Notes: a model not told the origin generated them from the letters alone. Positions 1 to 7,824 are shown, counted from the stretch's first letter. The stretch is 64,000 nt of DNA from an uncultured Pelagibacteraceae bacterium (GCA_902619675.1 CACNFA010000003.1:22828-86827), one strand, 5' to 3'. Numbers and translations: made by a program.

Positions 1-238
1 TAAATGGAAATTTTTCATCTAAACCTTTAAGTCTTGGATACACTACAGGTTGACCTATTTTCTTTGCAAAATTTTGATAAGTTTCAGGATCAAGATTTTG
101 TTCTTTTATAAATATAACTCCGTATTTATTTAAAATCTTTTTTATTTCTGTTGCCTGATCTTGATCTAGGGATTTTAAATTAATGTCGTTGATATAAGCT
201 CCAACATTATTTTTTCCCGGTGAGATAGATAAATTCAT
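1..238 (-). CDS. TauD/TfdA-family dioxygenase, N-terminal fragment (cut by window edge)
   Basis: Only the first 79 codons lie in the window; the gene runs off the left edge. The N-terminus has the TauD/TfdA pattern of a beta strand (GVIFIKEQ) followed by a helix and the FAKKIGQPV segment. In this family that region precedes the Fe(II)-binding HxD...H triad, which lies outside the window. Such enzymes are Fe(II)/2-oxoglutarate dioxygenases acting on taurine, sulfonates, trimethyllysine or related substrates; the substrate cannot be told from this piece. The ATG is at 236-238, directly before the stop codon of the SRAP gene at 239, so the two genes are probably co-transcribed. Confidence 0.7.
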   Translation of the reverse strand, partial: MNLSISPGKNNVGAYINDINLKSLDQDQATEIKKILNKYGVIFIKEQNLDPETYQNFAKKIGQPVVYPRLKGLDEKFPF

Positions 239-865
239 TTAGTTCAAAGGTTTAATTAAAGCAGGGTCATTATTTACTGGATTATTAACATCTTTTGATA
301 TCTCATGAAACTTTAAATTGGGTGGTTTAATAGAGTTTAATATTTCCATAGCGTCTTTTTTAATGTTCAAATAATTATTAATCTGGCTTTGATTAATGAT
401 CATTGGCTCTCTATGATGGATGGTGCTAATTTTTTCAGTAGCCTCTCTAGTAATTATACAAAACTGGTCATTCTGATATATCCCGGCAAAATACATTAAT
501 TCATCGTCCTCTTTTGAAAAATAATAGGGAGTTTTTGTTTTGTCTTCTCTCTTCCATTCATAGTAACCATCAGCTGGAATAATACATCTTGATGTCTGGA
601 TAAGATTCTTAAAAGTAACTTTTTCCATTAGAGTTTCTCTTCTTGCATTAATTAGGGGGGAAAATTTATCTAATTTTTTAGACCAATTAGGTACTAACCC
701 CCACTCATAAAGCTCAAGGGCCTTACCATTTGAATAGGATTTAATTATTGGCAACTTTTGAGTTGGATGTGCATTATAGTTATCTGTATCCTCTACTTTT
801 ATATTTGTTTTTACCAAATCAGCGGTTTTAGTAACTGGTTTTCGAATACTATATCTTCCACACAT
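239..865 (-). CDS. yedK: SRAP (SOS response-associated peptidase) protein, YedK/HMCES family
   Basis: This 208-residue protein begins with MCGRY. In the SRAP family, Cys2 (after Met removal) forms a thiazolidine crosslink with abasic sites in single-stranded DNA and shields them during replication. The other active-site residues can be seen: Asn73 in NARRET, Glu103 in GYYEW and a histidine pair at 150-151 followed by REPM. Length and motif order match the bacterial family. Its start codon overlaps the stop of the small basic ORF upstream (TAATG), and its stop abuts the TauD-like gene, so it lies in a tight minus-strand run. No LexA-like site was seen. Confidence 0.9.
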   Translation of the reverse strand: MCGRYSIRKPVTKTADLVKTNIKVEDTDNYNAHPTQKLPIIKSYSNGKALELYEWGLVPNWSKKLDKFSPLINARRETLMEKVTFKNLIQTSRCIIPADGYYEWKREDKTKTPYYFSKEDDELMYFAGIYQNDQFCIITREATEKISTIHHREPMIINQSQINNYLNIKKDAMEILNSIKPPNLKFHEISKDVNNPVNNDPALIKPLN

Positions 866-975
866 TATTTATTTTTTCTCTCTCTTTTAAGCTTTCTTTT
901 TTCTTTAAAAGATAACTTTGCTTTTTTCATAAAGCTTCTATCTTTTTGACTTTTACCCGAATATCTTTTTGACAT
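865..975 (-). CDS. Small basic hypothetical protein (36 aa)
   Basis: This is a 36-codon ORF starting at ATG 973-975 whose TAA overlaps the ATG of the SRAP gene (TAATG). The product is almost entirely Lys, Arg, Ser and short helix-forming stretches (MSKRYSGKSQKDRSF start, then a Lys/Arg-rich tail), so it would be highly basic and might bind nucleic acid. I do not recognise a family. The exact one-base overlap with the next gene is the usual spacing in this genome and is the main reason to believe it is translated. A chance A-rich ORF is the alternative. Confidence 0.45.
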   Translation of the reverse strand: MSKRYSGKSQKDRSFMKKAKLSFKEKRKLKRERKNK

Positions 976-977
976 AA

Positions 978-1814
978 TTATTCATCTATTATTTCATGAA
1001 ATTGTTCACCTAGTCCATCTACTTTTAAGTGAAGTTTGTCACCTGTCTTTAGGAATTCAGGTTTTTCCATTTCCAATGCCGTACCAGCTGGTGTTCCGGT
1101 AGTGATAATTGTCCCAGGATACAAAGTCATAAATTGACTTAAATGAGAAATTAAAAAATTGAAATTGAAAATCATTCTTTCTGTATTTCCAGTTTGTCTT
1201 CTGTTACCATTTACATCTAACGTTAAATTAATATTTTTTAAGTTTTTTATTTCATCTCTAGTTACAAGATAAGGCCCAGTTGGTCCTGCTATAGATTTAC
1301 CTTTAATCCATTGACCTCCCCTTTCTTTTTGCCAAGACCTTTCAGATATGTCATTAACGATACAATAGCCAAATACATAATCTTGGGCATTTTCTTCTTT
1401 AATATATTTGGCTTTCCGACCGATAATCATGCCAACTTCAACCTCGTAATCCATTTTACTTGCAGACTTAGGTTTTATTATTTTATCGTTAGGACCCTGA
1501 ATACATCCAGAGCTTTTATTGAAAACAATTGGTTCAGTAGGTAATTTTGATTTGGTGCCTTCCGCATGTGCTTTGTAATTTAAACCTATTGCTAAAAAAT
1601 CTACAGGATTTGAGATGCAAGCTCCAATTCTAATTTTTGAGTCAATCTCTTTTAGACCTACAAGATCAATCGCTCTTAACTTATTAAGTGTTTCATCGTT
1701 TATTGTTTGAGGATTTAAATCTTTAATATGATCGGAAAGATCTCTAATTTTATTATTACTGTCTAAAGTAGCAACAATTTCATTGCCAATCTCACCAACT
1801 CTTAATAATTTCAT
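978..1814 (-). CDS. Fumarylacetoacetate hydrolase (FAH) family protein
   Basis: A 278-residue protein of the FAH superfamily, whose members hydrolyse, hydrate or decarboxylate acyl-pyruvates and 2-oxo acids using a divalent metal. The C-terminal catalytic domain is clear: LNYKAHAE at about 79-86, the metal-ligand segment MDYEVEVG with Glu124 and Glu126, VNDIS with Asp155, then KSIAGPTGP and TGTPAGT. The first 65 residues are the usual smaller N-terminal domain. Length and motifs suit a 2-keto-4-pentenoate hydratase or acylpyruvase-like enzyme, but the substrate cannot be assigned. ATG at 1812-1814. Confidence 0.85.
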   Translation of the reverse strand: MKLLRVGEIGNEIVATLDSNNKIRDLSDHIKDLNPQTINDETLNKLRAIDLVGLKEIDSKIRIGACISNPVDFLAIGLNYKAHAEGTKSKLPTEPIVFNKSSGCIQGPNDKIIKPKSASKMDYEVEVGMIIGRKAKYIKEENAQDYVFGYCIVNDISERSWQKERGGQWIKGKSIAGPTGPYLVTRDEIKNLKNINLTLDVNGNRRQTGNTERMIFNFNFLISHLSQFMTLYPGTIITTGTPAGTALEMEKPEFLKTGDKLHLKVDGLGEQFHEIIDE

Positions 1815-1838
1815 GAAATAATTTTAACTATGACATAG

Positions 1839-2285
1839 TTATTTTACAAATCTTTTAATTCTTTCTTCTGTAGTCGTATCAGGACCACCATAAGGGGTCT
1901 CGTAACTGTTCGATTTCGTGAGAACATCTATACCTTTTGTAAATATAAAAATGAAAAAAATTATAAAAAAAACTGCAAATATTTTTGCTGGATTATAATT
2001 ACCTGATTGAAAAACACTGACAGGTTGCTCTTGTTTTTTATGAAAAAACTTAAAGGTTAAGTAAACAGCAATTATTAAGCCTATGTGCGCCATAACTACT
2101 CCTGCCCATCCGAATATAAAAGAAGTAACGCTAAAAACATACAAACTAAAAACAGTAGACCAAACAAAAGACAAGACTATTAAAATTTGTAGCCTTACAG
2201 ATTTTGGTAAGCTCCTCAGATCATTCTTGGAATCATCAAACATGATATTAGCAGCTTCTGACATCCAATTTTTAAAACTTTCCAT
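1839..2285 (-). CDS. Hypothetical membrane protein (three predicted TM segments)
   Basis: A 148-residue protein with an amphipathic N-terminal region of about 30 residues. Hydrophobic spans follow at about 33-55, 58-79 and 100-119, and the C-terminal tail is polar. I do not recognise a family. The stretch between the second and third spans (HKKQEQPVSVFQSG) is charged and probably faces the cytoplasm or forms a loop. It sits between the FAH and flavodoxin-fold genes on the same strand, but the gaps are larger than in the neighbouring overlaps, so a shared function is not implied. ATG at 2283-2285. Confidence 0.65.
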   Translation of the reverse strand: MESFKNWMSEAANIMFDDSKNDLRSLPKSVRLQILIVLSFVWSTVFSLYVFSVTSFIFGWAGVVMAHIGLIIAVYLTFKFFHKKQEQPVSVFQSGNYNPAKIFAVFFIIFFIFIFTKGIDVLTKSNSYETPYGGPDTTTEERIKRFVK

Positions 2286-2323
2286 ATTTATTTTATATAC
2301 TTTTTAAATTGAAATTAAAATTA

Positions 2324-2902
2324 TTATAAATTTTGCACTAGTTTTCTTACTTTTTGCATATGTGAATTAAATTTTTCTTGAGTCATACCTGGTAAAACCT
2401 CATAAAATCTTATGTAGGTTGTTTCCATGCCACCAAGCTTTAAAACACCTGCTTTAATTCTTCTAAATGGAATATTTTGAAACCAGGTTTGTATTGAAAA
2501 CCAATTTCCACCGTAAGACATTGACATTATAGCTTTTCTTCCTTTCATCGCACCAGCAACAGGATAGCCCCAATTACCAACAAGTCTTTTGAATGAGAAA
2601 AACCATTTCGGAGCTAAAGTTAAATCAATCCAATTTTCTAAAATTGCAGTTGCTCTAAGATTGTAACATGGTGAAATCATAAACAATACATCGCTTGCTT
2701 CTAATCTTTTTCTATAATCTAAAATTTGATCATTTGGTCCAGAACCGTCAAAAAAAGGAATTGGTTTTTCCTCATGTAAATTAATTAAGTCAACTTGATG
2801 ACCTAACTTTTTTGCCTCTTTAATAAAAGTATCTCTTACAGAAGCATTAAATGATTTTTTTATATCATGATGGCCATAAACGATAAAAATTTTTTTAGAC
2901 AT
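2324..2902 (-). CDS. NAD(P)H-dependent oxidoreductase, flavodoxin-like fold (KefF/MdaB type)
   Basis: The protein of about 192 residues starts MSKKIFIVYGHHD, the first beta strand and phosphate loop of the flavodoxin-like NAD(P)H dehydrogenase family. Other family segments are DLINLHEE, the SDVLFMISPCYN strand, the LENWID/W helix region and MSYGGNWFS near the FMN isoalloxazine site. Members are cytosolic FMN quinone reductases or regulators of K+ efflux systems; no Kef partner is present here. I chose ATG 2900-2902 over an upstream TTG, because the preceding small ORF ends at 2905 and leaves a two-base gap. Confidence 0.75.
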   Translation of the reverse strand: MSKKIFIVYGHHDIKKSFNASVRDTFIKEAKKLGHQVDLINLHEEKPIPFFDGSGPNDQILDYRKRLEASDVLFMISPCYNLRATAILENWIDLTLAPKWFFSFKRLVGNWGYPVAGAMKGRKAIMSMSYGGNWFSIQTWFQNIPFRRIKAGVLKLGGMETTYIRFYEVLPGMTQEKFNSHMQKVRKLVQNL

Positions 2903-2904
2903 CT

Positions 2905-3060
2905 TCAATTCTCTATATCATTTTTTTCATTTTTTCGTATAAGAAATCCCGAACCTATCCCCACTGCAATAGCTGATATTATCCACGAATATTCTTGTTC
3001 GCTGAAAAGCACTAATAGACCAAATCCTATAATGATGATTCCTAAAAGCTTATTATCCAT
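2905..3060 (-). CDS. Small membrane protein (51 aa), hypothetical
   Basis: A 51-codon ORF, ATG 3058-3060 to TGA 2905-2907, ending two bases before the oxidoreductase ATG. It encodes two short hydrophobic spans (about 4-19 and 26-41) separated by a Glu/Gln turn, then a charged tail KNEKNDIEN. This hairpin-like layout resembles many small inner-membrane proteins. No family is recognised. Translational coupling spacing supports it being real. Confidence 0.5.
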   Translation of the reverse strand: MDNKLLGIIIIGFGLLVLFSEQEYSWIISAIAVGIGSGFLIRKNEKNDIEN

Positions 3061-3091
3061 TGACAAATATAAACCTTATATTAAAGTTTAC

Positions 3092-3176
3092 TTACCCATC
3101 TGTCATGGGAAAAAAGACGCGGCATTCGACATGCCGAACCTATAAAGGGTTGCAAAGTCGGTAGAAATGAAAGGAG
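3092..3176 (+). ncRNA. Candidate structured 5' leader (three hairpins and a possible pseudoknot)
   Basis: Three hairpins stand in a row just before a small gene: CCCAT/ATGGG (3095-3099 with 3105-3109), CGGCAT/ATGCCG (3120-3125 with 3131-3136) and AACC/GGTT (3137-3140 with 3148-3151). The loop of the second, containing CGAC at 3127-3130, is complementary to GTCG at 3157-3160, so a pseudoknot is possible. The segment is visibly richer in G+C than its surroundings and ends at a strong AAGGAG ribosome-binding site (3171-3176). Read on the minus strand, the second hairpin is followed by a T run and could instead be a terminator. Confidence 0.4.
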
Positions 3177-3181
3177 TTGCT

Positions 3182-3373
3182 ATGGATAGATTTAGCAAAC
3201 TGTATGGAAATTCTGCCGTAAAAAAAGCTGAGCAGAAACTTTCAATGCAGTTAAGCAAAAATAAAAAAGCGCCAGACAGCACAGCGCACGGAAGCCACGG
3301 ATATTTAATCAAATCCGGAAAAAATTCTGGCAAAATTTTAAAGCATTTAAAAAAAGATAAAAATCAGCTTTAA
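3182..3373 (+). CDS. Small basic hypothetical protein (63 aa) behind a structured leader
   Basis: A 63-residue Lys-rich protein beginning MDRFSKLYGN. I chose ATG 3182 over the in-frame ATG at 3167 because AAGGAG at 3171-3176 sits five bases before it; such strong Shine-Dalgarno sequences are rare in this window. The N-terminal part looks helical and amphipathic, while the C-terminal part has Gly/Ser/His turns (HGSHGYLIKSG) and a basic tail. The middle of the gene is richer in G+C than its neighbours. No family is recognised. A hairpin at 3386-3407 follows, so it is likely a one-gene transcript. Confidence 0.55.
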   Translation: MDRFSKLYGNSAVKKAEQKLSMQLSKNKKAPDSTAHGSHGYLIKSGKNSGKILKHLKKDKNQL

Positions 3374-3385
3374 AACTTTTATAGG

Positions 3386-3407
3386 GTGGGGACTTTTAAA
3401 TCCCCAC
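3386..3407 (+). terminator. Probable intrinsic terminator or bidirectional hairpin
   Basis: A perfect 7-bp stem GTGGGGA/TCCCCAC with an 8-base A/T loop lies 12 bases after the 63-aa gene and 22 bases before rlmN. The downstream T content is modest (TCAAGTCTTTATT), so termination strength is uncertain. Confidence 0.55.
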
Positions 3408-3429
3408 TCAAGTCTTTATTATAATCCCA

Positions 3430-4515
3430 ATGGAAAAACAAAATTTCTATGATCTAAGTTTTAATCATCTTAAAACCTTTTTAGTTGAAAAAGTAGGTGT
3501 TCCCGAAAAGCAAGCTAAGATGAGAAGCGAACAAATGTTTAATGCAGTCTATAAAAAAAATATCAAATCTTTAGATGAACTCACAACTTTTAGTTTAGAT
3601 TTAAGAGAAAAAATAAAAGATTTAATTAGCTTAGATAAACCAAAAGTTATTGACATTCAAAAAAGTAAAGATGGAACTATTAAACTATTATTAGAGTTGA
3701 AAGATAAAAGAAATGTGGAAACAGTATTAATTCCAGATAAAAATAAAAGTCGATACACAATATGTTTATCTGTATCGGTTGGATGTTATTTAAGTTGCGA
3801 TATGTGTGCTACTGCTCAAATTCCAAAAAAATTAGTTAGAAACTTATCAGTTTCAGAAATAACCTCTCAAATTATTCTAAGTAAAGAATATTTAAAAGAT
3901 TGGAAAACAAGCGATAAGCAAATTAAAACTCAAGTGATAATGGGTCAAGGAGAGTCGGGTTACAACTTAGATAATTTAAAAACATATATAGAAATTGCGA
4001 AAAATAAAAATGCTTTAGATTATGGAAGAACTAGAATAACTGTTTCAAGTGTAGGATTATGTAACAAAAAAGATGAACTTAGTGTGATAGAGTGGATTGG
4101 TAGAAACGTAGATACATATCTTGCAATTTCTTTACATAGTTCAATAAATTCTCAGCGTGATAAGTTGATGCCTATTAATAAAAAGTTTTCAATTGATAGT
4201 TTGATACCAGAATTAAAAAAATATTATGAAATAACTAAATTACCAATATTTATAGAATATATTGCCTTAGAGGATAATTTATCAGATGAGCATGCTAGAG
4301 CTTTAGTTTCAATAATGAGAAAGGTTCCAAGCAAACTAAATTTGATAGAATTTAATCCTTTGGAAAATAGAACTTATAAAGCTGCATCTAAAGAAAAAAT
4401 AGAAAAGTTTTCCAAAATAATTCAAGATAATGGATTTTTAGCTTTATTTCGTAAATCTAAAGGAAGAGATATCCACGCCTCATGTGGTAGTTTAGCCTTA
4501 AAAAAAATTAATTAA
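3430..4515 (+). CDS. rlmN: 23S rRNA (adenine2503-C2)/tRNA methyltransferase RlmN (radical SAM)
   Basis: A 361-residue radical-SAM methyltransferase that adds a C2 methyl to A2503 of 23S rRNA (and A37 of some tRNAs). The [4Fe-4S] cluster motif Cx3Cx2C is at Cys119, Cys123 and Cys126. The residues matching the E. coli catalytic pair are Cys112, seven residues before the cluster as in E. coli, and Cys352 near the C-terminus in HASCGS. MGQGES at about 172-177 corresponds to the usual GxGEP SAM-binding loop. Its TAA overlaps the next ATG by one base. Confidence 0.95.
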   Translation: MEKQNFYDLSFNHLKTFLVEKVGVPEKQAKMRSEQMFNAVYKKNIKSLDELTTFSLDLREKIKDLISLDKPKVIDIQKSKDGTIKLLLELKDKRNVETVLIPDKNKSRYTICLSVSVGCYLSCDMCATAQIPKKLVRNLSVSEITSQIILSKEYLKDWKTSDKQIKTQVIMGQGESGYNLDNLKTYIEIAKNKNALDYGRTRITVSSVGLCNKKDELSVIEWIGRNVDTYLAISLHSSINSQRDKLMPINKKFSIDSLIPELKKYYEITKLPIFIEYIALEDNLSDEHARALVSIMRKVPSKLNLIEFNPLENRTYKAASKEKIEKFSKIIQDNGFLALFRKSKGRDIHASCGSLALKKIN

Positions 4516-5465
4516 TGTTTAAAAATCTAGAAATTTTTTTAGGAGCAACTGTTGCCGACGCTGCTACCAGACCCCTTCATTGGGTTTACGATCCAAAAAA
4601 GTTAAAAAAATATATTAAAAATAAAAAAGAAATAGCTTTTCTAAAAAAAAATCGAAGTCCTTTTTATTCAATCAAAACCGGTAATGTTTCTGGTTATAAT
4701 GATGTAGGGCAGGTAATGTTTCGAACAATATTATCTACAAAAAAAAAGTCTGATATACTTAAAAATTTTAAAGCAAACATTATAAAAAACTTTGGCCCAG
4801 GTTCTGCTTATTGGAAAAATTTAAAACTAAGAAAAAAATATAAAAAAGTAAAGTGGCGAAAACCTATGAATGGCCCGTGGATACATCAAAATATTTTAGA
4901 ATCAATAAAAAATATCAAAGCTAAGAAGAATATTACAGGAGGCACCAAGGTGAACGAATCTGATGGATATTGCGCGGCTTTACCTTACTTTCTTTATAAT
5001 AAGTCTGAAAAAGATATTAAAAAAGTTATTGGGAGTGTTGCCAACTCAAAGATAAATGAGACACACGCTTTGGCTAAATTAAAAATAATAGATTTAGCAA
5101 ACAATGGTGATAAAAACCCTGTCAAAACTTTTGTCAAAAGATATCGAAAAAACAAATATTTTAAAGAAGTAATTATAAATACTAAGAAAGTTATAAAATT
5201 AAGAAAGCAGAATCATGTAAAAGTTGTTAGAAAATTTGGTAAAGCATGTAGTTATCCTGGAACGTATATGGGATCGATTCACGCAATTCTTTCTTCAAAA
5301 AGTTATAAATCAGCAATCATCAAAACAATTAAGGCTGGAGGATGTAACTGTAGCAGAGCCAATTTTGTTGGAGCTTATTTTGTAGCATTTAAAGGTTTAA
5401 AGAATATCCCCAACCACTGGATTAAAAAAACAAAAGTCGCAAAAGAAATAAGCTGCAATTTTTAA
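4515..5465 (+). CDS. J1-crystallin/ADP-ribosylglycohydrolase superfamily protein
   Basis: A 316-residue Lys-rich protein. GATVADAATRPLHWVYD at about 10-26 is the signature opening of the J1-crystallin branch of the ADP-ribosylglycohydrolase superfamily. The second family block is GGCNCSRANFVGAYFVA near the C-terminus, where canonical hydrolases have GGDTD metal ligands. Loss of those aspartates suggests that metal-dependent ADP-ribose hydrolysis may not be retained; the real substrate of this branch is unknown to me. It is coupled to rlmN by a one-base overlap, and 21 bp separate it from the methyltransferase gene downstream. Confidence 0.7.
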   Translation: MFKNLEIFLGATVADAATRPLHWVYDPKKLKKYIKNKKEIAFLKKNRSPFYSIKTGNVSGYNDVGQVMFRTILSTKKKSDILKNFKANIIKNFGPGSAYWKNLKLRKKYKKVKWRKPMNGPWIHQNILESIKNIKAKKNITGGTKVNESDGYCAALPYFLYNKSEKDIKKVIGSVANSKINETHALAKLKIIDLANNGDKNPVKTFVKRYRKNKYFKEVIINTKKVIKLRKQNHVKVVRKFGKACSYPGTYMGSIHAILSSKSYKSAIIKTIKAGGCNCSRANFVGAYFVAFKGLKNIPNHWIKKTKVAKEISCNF

Positions 5466-5486
5466 AATTAGTGCTATTAAGTAATC

Positions 5487-6470
5487 ATGTCTACTGTTGG
5501 AGGTTTATTCTCGGGTATTGGAGGTATTGAAACTGGTTTTGAAAAAGCTGGTTTTAAAATTCTTTGGTCAAATGAAAATGATCCTTATAGCGTCCGAAGT
5601 TTTCAACATAACTATAAACATAAACTTTATCCTGATGATATAAGAAAATTAAATTTTAAGAAAATTAAGCCCGTTGATGTTTTAGTAGGGGGTTTTCCTT
5701 GCCAAGCTTTTTCTGTGGCCGGTTACCGAAAAGGATTTAGAGATCCTAGAGGTAATTTATTTTTTGAGATTTGTAGGGCGATTACTGAATTACCTAAAAT
5801 GCCAAAAGCCATAATGTTAGAAAATGTAAAAAACATAAGAGGACATGACAACGGTAAAACTGCAAGAGTGATTACAAAATCTTTAAGGGAATTGGGTTAT
5901 TCTGTATTTTGGAATTTATTCAATACCTCTATACACACAGATATTCCACAAAACAGAGAAAGAACTTTTATAATTGGTTTTAAGGACGAAGCTGACTGGG
6001 ACTTTGAGCCGAACAAAAAAACTAGTAGCTCAATTTTCAATAGCCATTTACCTTTAGTAAAAAGCAAAGCAAAAAAAAAATTAAAAGAAATGTTTGATAA
6101 AGGCGATATTGATGAGAGATATTATTATAAACAAGATGCTTACATGTACAAACATTTGAAAAAGGCAATCGTTTCTAAAAATACAGTTTATCAATGGAGA
6201 AGAGTTTATGTTAGAGAAAACAAGAGTGGTGAGTGTCCAACTCTAACTGCCAACATGGGAACTGGTGGTCATAATGTACCTTTAATAAAAGATGATTTAG
6301 GAATTAGGAAATTGACACCTCGAGAATGTTTAAATTTTCAAGGTTTCCCTAAAAGTTTTAAGTTTCCAGATGATATGCCAATTTCACAAAGGTATAAGCA
6401 GGCAGGAAATGCTGTTACGGTAAACTTAATTCAAAAAATTGCTAAGATTTTAAATAAATCAATTGCTTAA
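5487..6470 (+). CDS. DNA (cytosine-5-)-methyltransferase, type II R-M modification enzyme
   Basis: A 327-residue C5-cytosine methyltransferase with motifs in canonical order: motif I GLFSGIGGIETGF (SAM binding), motif IV GFPCQAFS with catalytic Cys72, motif VI MLENVKN with Glu112, motif VIII QNRERTF at about 155-161, a short target-recognition region at about 180-245, motif IX and motif X QAGNAVTVNLI near the C-terminus. The short recognition region fits a monospecific enzyme with a four- to six-base target. The convergent gene overlapping its 3' end by 12 bp looks like the cognate endonuclease. The recognition sequence cannot be read from the protein by eye. Confidence 0.93.
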   Translation: MSTVGGLFSGIGGIETGFEKAGFKILWSNENDPYSVRSFQHNYKHKLYPDDIRKLNFKKIKPVDVLVGGFPCQAFSVAGYRKGFRDPRGNLFFEICRAITELPKMPKAIMLENVKNIRGHDNGKTARVITKSLRELGYSVFWNLFNTSIHTDIPQNRERTFIIGFKDEADWDFEPNKKTSSSIFNSHLPLVKSKAKKKLKEMFDKGDIDERYYYKQDAYMYKHLKKAIVSKNTVYQWRRVYVRENKSGECPTLTANMGTGGHNVPLIKDDLGIRKLTPRECLNFQGFPKSFKFPDDMPISQRYKQAGNAVTVNLIQKIAKILNKSIA

Positions 6471-7082
6471 ATCTCCTTCAAATATAGGTTTCAGTTTTAG
6501 AGGCTCTACTATTTTTGCTCTTACATCAAATCTTGGGCGTTGACCTGTTTTTTGTGCTTTTTGCTTAACAGTTTCCCTTTCATTAACCATCGTATTATCA
6601 ATTTGAGCGTTTGAAATTTCATAAATTTTATATTTACCGTCAATTTTTTTATCCGCAAAAAAATCTATAAAATAATAGATATCCTGCTCAGAACGTGGCC
6701 CGAATTGACTAGGACCGCTAGATGAAGACCCTTTTATTTGAATTCTTTTTTTAGTTTTTTCATCAAAACAATCAAAAGAAGTTGAGAAATTACTTCCTTT
6801 GTGACTTATTAGTTTTCCTATTTTAAGATCTAAGCAAACTATAGCTTCAGATAAAGCCTCAGGTAAGTTCACACTTCTTGTTGCGTATAAATCTTTTTTA
6901 AGCGTCTCGCTCAAAGTTTTCCACATATTAAAACTATTTTTTAATATTTCTTTGTCTGATTCCTCAAAGTATAAAAGATTTAAAGTAATAACTTTTTTGC
7001 CCTTTTTTAATTTAAATTTTTTATTTTTCACTTTATTATTATGACATTTGATATTTAAGGTTTCAAAAAGATAATTTCCCAT
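6459..7082 (-). CDS. Putative type II restriction endonuclease partner (Bsp6I-like, tentative)
   Basis: A 207-residue protein encoded tail to tail with the cytosine methyltransferase (3' ends overlap at 6459-6470), the classic position of a cognate nuclease. A plausible PD-(D/E/Q)xK core is visible: a helix with Glu79 in LPEALSEA, Asp104 in SFDCFD and the QIKG motif with Lys117. The N-terminal segment FNMWKTLSETLKK and the LPEALSEA block remind me of Bsp6I-family enzymes, which cut GCNGC, but this is from memory and not verified. The separate promoters would allow methylase expression to be uncoupled from nuclease. Confidence 0.65.
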   Translation of the reverse strand: MGNYLFETLNIKCHNNKVKNKKFKLKKGKKVITLNLLYFEESDKEILKNSFNMWKTLSETLKKDLYATRSVNLPEALSEAIVCLDLKIGKLISHKGSNFSTSFDCFDEKTKKRIQIKGSSSSGPSQFGPRSEQDIYYFIDFFADKKIDGKYKIYEISNAQIDNTMVNERETVKQKAQKTGQRPRFDVRAKIVEPLKLKPIFEGDLSN

Positions 7083-7114
7083 AAATTGTAGGATTAAATA
7101 TTAAAATTTTTTTA

Positions 7115-7142
7115 TTGACTTTAAAAATAAAGTGTTTATATT
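7115..7142 (+). promoter_or_regulatory. Sigma-70-type promoter for the 7244 operon
   Basis: TTGACT at 7115-7120 and TATATT at 7137-7142, with a 16-bp spacer, lie about 100 bp before the first gene of the rmuC operon. The long leader that follows (to 7243) contains no obvious hairpin or ORF. Confidence 0.55.
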
Positions 7143-7243
7143 AAGAATCATTAACGAACGCATATATATTGTTTTAGATTGTGGTTTTGTTGAAAAAAAT
7201 TTTCCTCACATCACATTATGCGGTCATAACAGAAAGGTAAGTT

Positions 7244-7627
7244 ATGTCTGACTATAAAAAGACAAAAAAAGGCAAAGGCAAAAAAAGCAATAATATTGTG
7301 CCTTTGAAGAAAGATCTTCAAGTTATTAGCAATGACAATCCTGTTGATGCTAAACAAGCTGAGATCGATCGATTAAACGACCATGTAAAGGAGGCTTTTA
7401 AGAATTTAGCTGAGTTTACGGATGGTTGTAAATTAAATAACAGCGAGATGTGGTACAATATTTTATATTTTGCAAAGCAAAGAGCGATACATACCATTCC
7501 CTTCGCTGATTTTAAAATAAATGATGAAAACTCTAGTTTAGAGGTCACTGAAAACTACGTAAAGTTTTACAATGAGCACTATCCCGAGCTTTTCGTTAAT
7601 AAAGAAAAAAACCGTCAATTACATTAG
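7244..7627 (+). CDS. Hypothetical protein (127 aa), first gene of the rmuC operon
   Basis: A 127-residue soluble protein. The first 25 residues are a disordered Lys/Gly-rich tail, then a predicted helix (AKQAEIDRLNDHVKEAFKN) and a mixed region with several Tyr/Phe/Trp residues. I do not recognise a domain. It follows a good promoter and is eight bases from the next small gene, so these two unknown genes lead an operon that continues with rmuC and a SbcB-like exonuclease. A DNA-related role is only an inference from context. Confidence 0.6.
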   Translation: MSDYKKTKKGKGKKSNNIVPLKKDLQVISNDNPVDAKQAEIDRLNDHVKEAFKNLAEFTDGCKLNNSEMWYNILYFAKQRAIHTIPFADFKINDENSSLEVTENYVKFYNEHYPELFVNKEKNRQLH

Positions 7628-7635
7628 GAGGAAAA

Positions 7636-7824
7636 ATGGCAGATAATACAAAATTTAAATCAGTTTCTGTAGCAATAGGTAATTATAATAAGTTGGTAGA
7701 ATTATCTAAGGGCAAGATAACTACTGCTAATCTAAGTATTAGCAAAACAATAGAGTGTCTTGTTACTAAAGCATATAACGAAACTTTAGCAGAGGATAAA
7801 AATGATAAATTTACTCAGTCTTGA
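7636..7824 (+). CDS. Hypothetical small protein (62 aa), ribbon-helix-helix-like layout
   Basis: This 62-residue protein starts at ATG 7636 behind a strong AGGAGG (7626-7631). The pattern FKSVSVAIGNYNKLVELSKG, then a turn and ISKTIECLVTKAYNE, resembles the strand-helix-helix arrangement of ribbon-helix-helix DNA-binding proteins (short beta strand with alternating residues, then two helices), but no diagnostic motif proves it. Its last eight codons overlap the start of rmuC (7802), so translation is probably coupled. If it is an RHH protein it might autoregulate the operon. Confidence 0.55.
   Translation: MADNTKFKSVSVAIGNYNKLVELSKGKITTANLSISKTIECLVTKAYNETLAEDKNDKFTQS

Noticed and set aside
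758..949. Hydrophobic plus-strand ORF over the SRAP gene start
   Set aside because: Shadow of Lys-rich minus-strand coding sequence; phenylalanine/leucine-rich only because AAA/AAG codons are read in reverse.
3103..3333. Minus-strand ORF of 76 aa over the 63-aa gene
   Set aside because: No ribosome-binding site, hydrophobic shadow of a Lys-rich gene on the other strand, and it would overlap a better-supported gene.
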